A program made the position numbers and the translations under genes. Positions 48,006 through 59,300 of a DNA stretch of 64,000 bases are shown piece by piece. The notes under the pieces were generated by a model. That model was not told where the DNA came from. It did no database searches and saw only the letters and a list, made by a program, of their open reading frames with translations. The first letter of the stretch is position 1, and every line of letters starts with the position of its first letter. This DNA is from Apodemus sylvaticus (lineage: Eukaryota; Chordata; Mammalia; Rodentia; Muridae). The DNA lies in assembly GCF_947179515.1 (NCBI RefSeq), contig NC_067472.1:202451068-202515067 (forward strand), read 5' to 3'.

Positions 48006-49080
48006 GTCTTAGTTAGGGTTTTACTGCGATGCACAGACACCATTCAGTTGTGACTGGTTTACAGGTCAGAGATTCAGTCTGGTATTCTTAAGGCGGGAGC
48101 ATGGTAGAGCCCGGGCAGGCATGGTGTAGTAGACCTGAGAGTTCTCCATCTTCATCTGAGGGCTATTTACAGATCCCTCCCTTCTAGGCAGCTAGGATTA
48201 TGTTATTAAAGTCCAAACCCATGGTGAAACATCTATGCCAACAAGATCACACCTCCAGTAGTGCCACTCCCTGGCCCAAGCATATACAAACCATCACATT
48301 CCACTCCTTGGCCCCATAGGCTTGTCCAAACATATGTGTCTATAGGGGTGATACCTAAACAGCATAATAAAAGTATATTTAGTCCAACTTCCAATTTCCC
48401 CATGGTCTATAGCAGCCTCAACCATGTTAAAAGTTGAAACTTCAAAGTTTTTTTTCTGAGATTTAGCCAATCACTTAACTCTAATCCCCAAAGCAAGACA
48501 GGAAACCAGCTGGACAGACTCCAAACTCTGCGTCTCCATGTCTGATGTCAAAGTGGTTTTCATATCTGCACTCCTTTTTCATCTTTGATGACTGCAACAA
48601 ACTTCTTTCTCCTGGGCTGGTTCCACTCCTTGTTAGCAGCTTTCCTGAGCAGATAGCCCATGGCTGTGTTATCTCGAACACCTTCGGGTCTCCAAGGCAG
48701 CTTCAATGTTGTAGCTTGTTGTTCCAATGTCTGGGATCCACACATGATCTGCTGGTCTCCTCATAACGGCTGAGATCACTTCCCCTGCTCTGCCCTCTGT
48801 ATCTCTCTAAGCTCAGGGTGATCCACCCCTGTTCTGCTGCTCTTCTTGGTGATTGTCCCATGGTATTCGACATCTCCAAAATACTGGGTTCTTGCACTGC
48901 AAGTAGGCTTCATCAATAACCTCTGATAGGCTCTCTTCATGGTGCCAAGCCTCAAATTCTGTGCATAATTTCTTCAGTCCTGGGCTGACAACTGCAACTG
49001 AGGCTGTACCTTCATCAGTGTCCTTCTATGGCCTCTCACAGAGACAAGCCTCAGATGCTTTTCCTGACCCCTTCATGCCC
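48006..49080. repeat. R2 repeat, long copy between genes 2 and 3
   Basis: Orthologue of 29570-30669 and similarly joined to the provirus leader. Confidence 0.6.
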
Positions 49081-49690
49081 TGTGTGCTCCTAGCAGTTCC
49101 CCTCAAGACAGTTATTGGAGAGAAATTGGCGATGTCACCTCTGTGCCCAGAAGTGAAAGTGTGGTTGGGAGATCACTCCCTCCTGGTGGGCAGTGCACAG
49201 AGGGAGGTGGAGCTGCCTGGCTCCCTGGTGCAAATGTGTCATTTGTCTTTCACAAGATTTCCTTATGCTCTGCAGATCTCTCAGAAAGTTTCCAACACTC
49301 AGATAGATTAGCTGCCACATAAACCACAATCTTTTGTGCCACCGTGCAAGTACTCACCTGCTCAGACCACATAGAAAATTTCTGACATTCAGATTCCTTA
49401 GCACAGGCCAAACCTAGAATATAAGCCACCAGGTTCCACACAAATAAACCATCTCAGAGGAGCTGGAAGTGTTCCACATTTGCCTTTACACAGCGTGCTC
49501 CATCCTGCTCTGCAGATCTCACACAGAAATGTCAGATAAATCTAATGCTGATACAAGGAAAAAGCAGGGAGTTTAACACAGTGTTACAATCATAAAAACA
49601 CAAATACCTAGAGTAGTTTTGCCAGCACTAGGGCCCTCCAGATCAGTAGTCCTCTGTGTCATAGGGAACTTCCCAGCCAACTTACCAAAA
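49081..49690 (-). mobile_element. Provirus leader and primer binding site, unit 3
   Basis: Orthologue of 11656-12287, with the primer binding site at 49670-49687 (minus). Confidence 0.6.
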
Positions 49691-50255
49691 TGTTGTGCTA
49701 GGGAAATGTTTGTGGTTCCCCAAAACACACATAGGAGCCAATCTAATACAACTTACAGCGTGGTCTTTATGCTATTTGAGTGAGCTACGCACACCCCCAC
49801 CCACGCCCCAACACAGCAGCATAATGCAGGACAGTTTGGTGGTGGGGGAGCCTCGACTGTCTACCTGGGAAAGGCTTTATAGTAAACAGCATGCAGGGAA
49901 TTTGCGTGTAATCCTCTAATTGGACAGCTGTTGTGGCCTTTAACATAATTGACTGGTGTTGGGAGTCATATCATAGACTTCACTTCTGCTCCCCTCTGAA
50001 TTGGTGCTTGTTAGGCAAGGGGTGGGCTTGTAACGTGGAATGCATATTTGTTGGGGAAATAACCTGGAGACACCAGTCTTGTTGGGGATTAATTGGAGCT
50101 AGAGTTGGAGCTAGAGACTGGATCTAGGCTCAGGTTTTGTTTCAGGGCCACACGGAACCTAATGCTGGGTACTAACCTGTTAGTTTACCTGAGTTCAAAT
50201 TTAGGTCAGATTTTCTGAAGTGGAGTCTGAACTTAAAAGCTTTAGCATCTCCTCA
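49691..50255 (-). mobile_element. Endogenous retrovirus LTR, unit 3
   Basis: Orthologue of 12288-12848. Because of the downstream deletion it lies only about 3.1 kb from the gene 3 leader. Confidence 0.7.
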
Positions 50256-50467
50256 TCATCTTTATTTAGCAATGAGAACTCACTGAGTGCAGGTTCCCAG
50301 AAGCTACATGCAGATCCTCTTGTGCAAAGAGCTTTGCAGGGGGCCGGGCGCAGTTAGTATTAGCAGCGACATCCTGTCAGAAATTCGTGCTGTTTTGGAG
50401 TTTTAGAATTCATCAGCCAGTGTAGACAAACTGAAATATTAGAATGTTTTACCTTATTGAAGGCACG

Positions 50468-50541
50468 GCGTATATGTATGTGTGTATATCTGTGTTTGGT
50501 GTGTGTGTGTTTGTGTGTATGTTTGTATATGTGTGTGTGTG

Positions 50542-50580
<39 letters not shown>
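50468..50580. repeat. (TG)n(GA)n microsatellite, unit 3
   Basis: Degenerate TG part followed by a GA run; orthologue of 13051-13155. Confidence 0.93.
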
Positions 50581-53094
50581 TAAAGAGACAATTCACCTAG
50601 AGACAAAGAGTGTGTGCGTACATGTCTGTCTCTGTGTGCATACATGTCTCTGTGTGCATACATGTCTCTGTGCATATGTCAACTCTGCCATAGAATCAGG
50701 ATAAGACCAATTTTTGAGACTCTCGCTATAAATGCATCATGAGAAGGATCCTTGGTCCTGAGAATCTGGCTGCAGAAGCAGTGGGGTCTTTCTAGAAGGG
50801 GGACAACCATGAAGTCCTGGCTCTGTATGAGTGTCCTAGAATACTGAGTCTAGGTGCGCTGGGGTAGTGCGTGCAGTCCTGGAATCTGACCTATCAGAGC
50901 TAACAGAGCAGAATGATTGATTAACAATCTGAATGTCCGAGCCCAGGGAACCAGAGAACAGTCAGGGAACAGTGCCCTGGCACGAGAGCCATGGTTCAGT
51001 CTGTTCCTGGGCGTCTCCTTCTGAGTCTCAGACTGGAGAACACAGCTACACAGATGCCCAGGCCATCAGCCAACTGTTCTGATGGCTTATGAGACTTTAC
51101 AGGAAGGTCAGGGTCCCCATGAGAGGGACAGAGGACATAGGTCCTCTTGATGATTCATGTCCTCAGGGAAGAAGTCTAATGAATCGCCTCCTGCAGACAA
51201 ACGGTAAGGGACGAAGCTGATCTGGGCAGCCGTCCTGCCCCAGTGTCAGGGCCTTGCTCGTGTTTAAGGCTACCTTGTAGACACTGCGACATTTGTTCCC
51301 CAAGTGTGCTGTCTGTCGCTGGGAAACGGAGACACAGGGACACAGTGGCCACATGAGCCTCCCACAGGCCACAGGTGACAGATGGGAAGCACCAGGTCTC
51401 TGTCTCCAGCCACGAGTCCAGGGATCCACCCTGGAGCCTTCTCAGGTGTCTGTGAATCAGAGAGGAGCTCATGTTGATCTTGGTCACCAGCTGCTCAAGG
51501 GGACATCTTACCCAAGAACTGAGAACAAACAGACAGTCAGATATGACTCCAGAAGTAAGCCATGTGTCTGTGAGGGATTCTGAAGCATTCAGGCCTCCTG
51601 AGCCCATGGACTAGACAGGCAGCCATGTGACCGCTGCTGTCCAACTGTCGCTCCTCCTGGAACACAGTGGACAGGGTTTTGCTTCCCTCCCATCAGATCC
51701 TGCATCTACCCAGGGCTTCCTTGTCTCAGGAGTCACTGATTTCAAACAACTTTACCATCTCTCTCTGTGTGGACATGTGTGAACGACTGTCTTCACTGAT
51801 GCAGGAGGCTCAGGCCACCATGGGCCGCACTGTCCGTGGGCAGATTGTCCTTGGTTCTGTTAGAGAGTTGGCTAAGCATGGGCCAGAGCATGAGCCAGCA
51901 AGCCACGTGTTTCTGCCTTGACCTCCTGCAGGGCTACACCAGGCCCCAGACCTGGACAGGAAACGCGTGCTCTGCCCTCCTGAACTGCTTCTGTGTAGGG
52001 TGCTTTTATCACAGCAGGAGAACGAGACCTAGAGCAGTGTACAGGGAAGAACACTGGGGTATCTGTTTGAATCACTGTTCTGCTCCCTGCCCTCAGTAGA
52101 CGACCCCTCAGTATCCAGAGGGCAGAGAAGGAGGAACTGAGACAGCAGACATGGGCCAGTGAGTACAGTGCTCCCCTCTCCATCACTGTCCTCTCGTTTG
52201 AGTGTGGAGAGAAATGTACCATGCCTTTGCACTGACATTTTGTGAGCACAAGGCTTCTCCTGAGGGCCCGTCCTCTGGAAGCACACTTCATCCAACTTTA
52301 GTCCAGGACTTCCCGGGGAGAATCTGGAAGGCTGTCTTGACCCACCCTACACTAGATGGAAACAGGGGTTGGTCAGAGCACCGTGAGCAGGATGACAGGC
52401 CCTGCATCCCCCCTGTGCTGAAGGGATCCAGGCAGGTCACATTTGACTGGTTGACCACCCCTGCTGTAGAACTAGACATGAGACTGCAGTTCTCCCAGGG
52501 AACTCCAGGGGGCGATATCAGGATGACTCAACACTCAAGCAATTTGTTCCCTGAGCCTAGGGAGATTTGTTTACCTTGCCTAGGAGACTGCTTTCCATCC
52601 CTCTTCCTACTACCCTGGATCTCCCTCCCTAGACCCTGCTCTGTTTCTTGTGTCTGAGAATAGCCCTCTGTCTGGGGAACCTGAAAGTCCCCTCCCTCTG
52701 TCATCCCCCATAGAAGACAGGATTGCTGATGGGGCGTCACCCAGACAAAGGGCAGAGCTGACCCAGGAAGACCAGCGAGAGCTGTGCTCAGCCAACACAG
52801 GGCAGCCGACCCATAACACTGCCTTTGGTGGTTCCACACCTTCAACCCTCACATCCTTGTCACCTTCCTGCTGGGAAATCTTCCCGGAGCACTGAGGGCA
52901 CAGGGCAGACTGGGAGCTCAGCTGGGTGTCTGTGTCACAGGGACACATAGGCAGGATGGAGGCTCCCTCTTTGATGCTGACAGACTCACATCCAGGAGTC
53001 AGCAGATGTCAGCCCTTGGATGAGTCATTGTTCTCTGAGCGCATGTCGACGCTTATCAGCCTTGTCGCTCAAGGTGTTGGCTGAGGAGAAACAT
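50581..53094. other. Proximal 5' flank of gene 3, with internal deletion
   Basis: It is colinear with units 1 and 2 except for a deletion junction near 51771 that removes about 2.6 kb relative to unit 2. No gene is supported. Confidence 0.5.
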
Positions 53095-53315
53095 AAAGGG
53101 AGAAAAGTTGAGAAAGATGCGGGACAGCACAGAGAGTGGAAGGGACTGAGCAGTGCCGTGGACACAGGCCCACCACCCACAGCCCGTGGGATTCTAGGAA
53201 GTGCTCCTGCTGGGAGACAACTCAGCTCAGAAGAAGGAAGGACAGCAGAGGCCAGGTGCCTTGTGGGAGCTGAAGGCCTTCTCCTCAGAGGAAGGACAGT
53301 ACTGTGAGGATACCT
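53095..53315 (+). promoter_or_regulatory. Putative promoter and 5' UTR of gene 3
   Basis: Orthologue of 18700-18921; TATA-less. Confidence 0.4.
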
Positions 53316-53379
53316 ATGGAGGTGTCCTCTGAGCATCTTGACAAGGGCTGTAATCCCTGGAGGAGGCTCCTGCTCACAG
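53316..53379 (+). CDS. Psg: Gene 3 exon 1, leader
   Basis: The exon has 64 coding nt and encodes MEVSSEHLDKGCNPWRRLLL plus T and a split Ala codon. The donor is GTTAGT. Confidence 0.9.
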
Positions 53380-56300
53380 GTTAGTGTTTCAAATATTTGA
53401 CTGTGCGTGGGAAGGGGAACTCAGAGGCCAGAGGTTTCCTGAAGAGCTGAAGATGTCTAGAGGAGACTTCGTTTCTGTTTGTAGTCACTGTGCAGAAGGT
53501 ATAGTGAGGCACGGAGGTCAGCACAGGAAGCTCTGAGTAGACAGGAGCTGATGAGGGGAGATTGGAGCCCCAGATGCCCCTATTCAAAATGAGTCACACG
53601 GCTGCCATTGGAAGCCGATGTTCCCACCCATGACAGGGCGACTCTCCAGATAGCAATCAAACCTGGGAGGGCCAGTGAGGCACCTCAGTGTGTGGAGACA
53701 TGACAGTGAGTTCATTCGTCAGCTCGCAGGGCAGATGGAGATACGGACTCCTGCAGGGTCCTCTGTGCTCTCCACACAGGCGCGTGCCACTCCCCTGCAG
53801 TGTGTACACTGAGGCAGGTGCCTTCCCAAACTCATGCATCCAATACAGAAATAAATCACACTTGAATGTAATGATTGCCATTTGCTACAAACCTGAGAAC
53901 TATGTAGATAAATTCCTGGAGATAACCTTTATCCCTCTCTCCCTCCCTGCCTCCCTCCCTCCCTTCCTTTCTTCCTGTTTCCTCTGTTCCCTCCAACCCC
54001 TGTCTGTTTTCATCCCCATTTTCTGAGATCTTTTCAGGAACTGAACCTTCCAAAAAGATAATTCCAATTGTTGTCCTCACAAACACCTTTTCTAGTGAAC
54101 CGGAAGTCAGAGGACCCAGAGGGGAAACTTACTGGTTTAATGGAACTGTAGATAGAACAGAAAACATTTCAGAAAGTGAGGACTGTGTGGAGGATGAGGA
54201 GGAGGAGGAGGACGAGGAGGAGGAGGAGGAAGAGAAGGTCAGAGATCCCCTTTTCCTCACACCAGACACTCTTTATACGAAGGGTGATATGGGGACACCT
54301 GAGTCGAGGATTCCACAGCGAGGAAATGACATGCTCTGAGGTTCTGAGGGCATGGAGGTCACGTTGCTCCCCTCCACTGAGGGTGCACCCCTACCACAGG
54401 CATGAGCTGAGGCGTGCTCACACCTGCTCAGGATTGGTGGCTTCTGTCTCTTCCCTTCTAGCCTCCCTCTTAACCTGCTGCCTCCTGCCCACCATTGCAC
54501 AAGTCACCGTGGAATATTCACCATCCCACGTGGTTGAAGGAGAAAATGTTGTTCTACGTGTTGACAATCTTCCAGAGAATCTTCTAGCCATTGTCTGGTA
54601 CAAAGAGGAGATAGACTCGAGGCAAGGAATTATACTGTATTCGCTGGCCTATGACCTACTTGTGACGGGGCGTGTGCACAGTGGTAGAGAGAGATTGTCC
54701 AGAAATGGGTCCCTGTGGATCGAAAATGTCACCCAGGAGGACACAGGATTCTACATTCTTCAAACCATAAGGGAACCTGGAAAAATTGTATCAAATGTAC
54801 CCGTGTACATCCAAGTGCACTGTAAGTAATTGTTTGTGAACTCTGGGTTCTGGGTGGGGTCCTTCCACTAGGCATGCAGAAGTGTCAGGCCTGGCCTGTG
54901 TCTCCTTCCTCCTGCATTGTGTCTCCACGTTGGGACTTGAGCATTTAGTGAAGGACACACATGGTGGAGAATAATGTCAATTGTGCAGAATCCTTCAATT
55001 GACTTCACCTTGGAGAGACCTGCCAAGGACAGGCCAGCCAAGGACATCAGCCTCTGTCTAGACTCTTGGGGTCCTTTGTAGGAAACTGAGCTTCAGGAAG
55101 ACCTTGAGGGGAGTGAGAAGGGCCTGTGGTAGCCATGGGCAGCTTACAGAGTTGTGTCTCCACACCTGTATTCCAGACTCAACTCCTGGTGGCCCTGAGG
55201 AGTTTTTTGCTAGGGTTGGATCTTGACTTTCTGTCTGCAGAGAAGAGTGCTTGTGAGTCGTCAATGTCTTCCTCCTTGTGGCACAGACAGAGCACTGCCA
55301 TGAGAACCACGATTAGGCTGCGTCTCCTGGCTCTCCCTAGTGACCCAGAGTGAGAGCACACCAGGGCAGACTCCCGAGACATTAACCCAGGGTCTGAGAG
55401 TTCCAGGAAGGCCAGGGTCCCATCAGGGAGGGACAGAGGACACAGTCTTCCTGACAGGTTCTTGCCTTTTGGAACAAGTATGTTTTTCCCCAGGCCAATG
55501 AGGACAGGCTCTGCTGCTGTGGACAGTTCCCCAGACATGAGCTGCAGTTCCCACAGTGAAGAGCAGAGATAGCCTGGGACAGTCAAGGAACACTAACAAA
55601 CCTATATTCCTGAATCAGGGCGTCACTTGACCCTGACGTTTATCTCTTCTCTGTAGACCTGGAGGTCACTGGCGCAGTCTCCTCAGACCTCTTAACTGCT
55701 TCCTGTATCTGCTACCCTGCCAGGGGATCATGTTCACATTCCAGACATGTATTTTCTCTGGGAATGAAAGGGTGTCCTACGGGAATCAGCTAGACAGAGG
55801 TTGAGGGCATCTTAGAAAGGCCAGGGAGCACATGGGCAGACCCACCACCAGCTCAGCAGGCAGAGAAAGTGTGAGCACCATCTTGAAACCCTCCAAGGGA
55901 TGATGGAGGCCAGAGCAGTCCTTCCAGGACGCAGGTCAGCTTCTCCCACACTCAGGATGTGAGCTCCTGTCAGGTCTGCTCCTGGGCCTTTCTTCTCCCT
56001 CAGAACCCTGACTGGTGACTGCAGTGAGATGGTGTCTGTCCCCTTCCCCACTCATCATGCACCTGGTCCCATTGGATCCCTCACAGACAGCTGTCACCTT
56101 CTTCCTGAGAGCAAATTCCATCTTTCAAGAGAACTGAGGACACAGGGCAGACTTGGTGCCCAGCTGGGATTCTGTGTCACACAGGCAGTGCAGAGGCTCT
56201 CTGTTTGGTGCTGACTGACCCAGGATGAGAACACAAGAGAGGGCCACCCCTGGGTGAGCCTCCATTGTCTCAGGGCACAGAGATGCTCAGAAGGTTGTTG

Positions 56301-59300
56301 TCCCCGTGTTCGCTGGAGAGGTGAAACAGAAAGAGCCAAGAGGAGAGGGTAGGTGTGCAGCCCTGAGAGTGTGCAGGACAGAGAACACAGAGTTACCCAC
56401 AGCCCATGGTCTCTGGCAGATGCTTCTGTCTGGGAGGAGGCTTGGCTAGATGAGGGAACTGGGGATCTGGGCTGGACCAGATGGGATACAGGCAGAGGAC
56501 ACACCAGGCCGCAGAGTCCAGGGAGGCCCCCTCTGTACTCTCTGCAAAGGCTGTAGCACCTGGTAGGCCCTCCTGACCATGGGTGAGGAGACCACACTCT
56601 ACAGAGTGTGAGAGGAGAGGACTCAGTTATTCTCTGGAGTCTCAATGTCCTGAGAGAGTCTCAGGGCTTGTAGGAGAGAAGACCCAGTGGGACAGAGGCT
56701 CAGCAGAAGCAGGAGGCTCTGGGTGAAGAAGTAGGGGAAGGAGGAGACTGTTCTCACACACAGTGAATCAGCATGCGCACAGTGGTCTGAGGTCTGACAT
56801 TCTCAGCTGTGAAATCCCAAACAAGAACCCAAGCTGGTGTTGATCTGTGACGTGGCCCAGTGGGTCTGGGTGTTTGCTTCATGTCTGACGACCTGAGAAC
56901 ACACAAACACAGACACACACACACAGAGACACAGAGACACACAGACACTCACACACACACAGACACACACACACACACAGACACACACACACACACATAG
57001 ACACACACACACAGACAGACACAGAGACACACACACACGCACACATTCACACATACACTCACACACACATACACCCAGTGTAAAAAATAAATGAAGTTAA
57101 TGGAAGAATTGTACACTGTATCCTCATACTTATAAATTTGTTAAACCCATGAGCATGCATGTGTGGGACCTTGAAAGGAATGGTTCTGAGTCATCATTCA
57201 TTCATTCATTCATTCAATCATTCATTAGTTCCCCACAGATATCTGATGTGCTTTTAGGCAGCCTCTCTTTAAAATATATAAGACCACAACCAATTCTCAC
57301 AATTCTCTTGCCCTTGTGTACTGGAAGAGAGATCAATGACAAAAGCTAGAAGATAATCAGGTGTTGGGGGCAGTCATTAAAGAAACAGAAACACACCAAA
57401 AGCTTCAGAGAGTGAAGACTGGTCTGTAGGGAAGAGGTCGAAGGCAGCTCTCCAACGCACATTACACTGAGTGTGAGCAGGGGTCTAAGGTCAGTGAGGC
57501 AGGGCCATGTTCACACCCAAGGAAAGCACCATAGAGAGGAAATGACAAGCAACGACACGGAGCACATGGAGGTAATGCGCTGACCTCCACCACGTAGGTC
57601 AGGGAGGCCCTCACCCCCACACCTCAGCTGAGCAATGCACACAGGCACTCAGGACACAGGGCGCCATCTTAGCCAAACACAAAAGTCCTAGTATTGATGA
57701 CTCTCTGTTCCCTTCTAGCCTCTCGCTACATCTGCGGCCGTCCATCTCCACCTGTACAGCCCACTGTTGAGTCAGTGCCGCCCAGCGTTGCTGAGGGGGG
57801 AAGCATTCTTCTCCTTGTTCACAATCTTCCAGAGCATCTTCAGTCCTTCTTCTGGTACAAAGGGCTGATTGTATTCAACAAGGTTGAGATTGCCCGCTAC
57901 AGAACAGCCAAGAATTCAAGTGAGCTGGGCCCTGCCCACAGTGGTCGAGAAACGGTGTTCAGCAATGGCTCCCTGTTGCTGCAGAATGTCACCTGGAAAG
58001 ACACGGGATTCTACACCCTACGAACTCTGAATATGCATAAGAAAATGGAATTAGCACACTTTTACCTCCAGGTGGACAGTAAGTGATTCTCTGTGATCAT
58101 TCAGTGCTGGGTGGGGCTTTGGCACACAGGCTGCCCATCCTGTCACGTGACTACCTCCTTTCCATACTTTATCCCCATGACAGGGTTTATCCATTGTGTG
58201 CAGGACACACATGTAGGAGGGAAATACCCACGGGTCAGACTCTGTCTTCTGACTCGCCCTCGTATCTAGGAGGACCTAAGATGGCCCACTGCTCTGTCGG
58301 TTGAGGTTCTTGCGATGCACGTGAGGAACCCGTGGCCTCCTCACAGAGTGGTGAGCATGAGGAAGCTCTGGCTCCAGTTGTCTGACCCAGGTTGGACTAA
58401 CAATGTCCTGGGTACCATGTTCCAGGAGTTCTCCTGGTCTGAGCAGACTGTGAACAATGGTCTTTGGCTGTCTACATCAATACAGTAGATTTCATATCAT
58501 TAAACACGGGAGTTTTCATAAAAACGAAAAGAAAAGTAAAAAACAACAGAAAAAAAGCAAAGCAACCCAGGATTGTCATAGACAAAATGGAGAGAGCTGG
58601 TTCCTGCCTGTGTCCTCACAGTCTGCTCATCCTGCTCTTATAGCACATGTGACCAGGATAGAAATGCTCACAGTGTACTGGCCCCTCCCACATCAGTCAC
58701 CAGTTCAAAGATGTACTATACATGTGCCCACCGACTCTGGCTTGTGTTATGTTGACATAAAGCCTGCCAGCATAATTCCTGGGCCTGCTGAGAAGACCAG
58801 CCTGCTCCAAGCCTTCAGCCAGCCCTAGTCCTGGGGGTTGCAGGTGGAGTGGTAAGAACATGGAGAACATGAGATCAGAGGAGGACTGCAGGTACAGAGG
58901 AAATGAGAAACGTCAGAAAGTGACTATTCGGGGTGTGTAGAGACCAAGGTCATGGAGAGTTGTCATCTCAAAGTGCAGTGTGCATGAGTGTGTGCTGTGT
59001 CTGAGGGAGCACAGTGAGGGGGCGGCTGTGGAGACACCAAGGAGAGGGCAACATGCAGAGGAAATGACTCCAGGGCACTGAGGGAACAGAAGCCATTTCA
59101 CTGACTTCCTCAGGTGGGAGAGACACACACACACACCTGCATGTCTAGGCTGGGTGAAGAATCCATCTTGTGAGGACTCAGGCCACCACTTTTATACCCA
59201 GCACAATGATCCCATGTGATGGCTTTTCTCCTTTCCCTTCCAGCCTCCCTTTCCTTGTGCTGTGACCCTCTCACCTCTGCCCAACTCACGATCGAGCCAG

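Noticed and set aside
54176..54461. N-terminal extension of the gene 3 N1 frame (Arg-rich)
   Set aside because: It is intronic GGA-repeat sequence upstream of a consensus acceptor at 54461. The family uses the leader exon at 53316.
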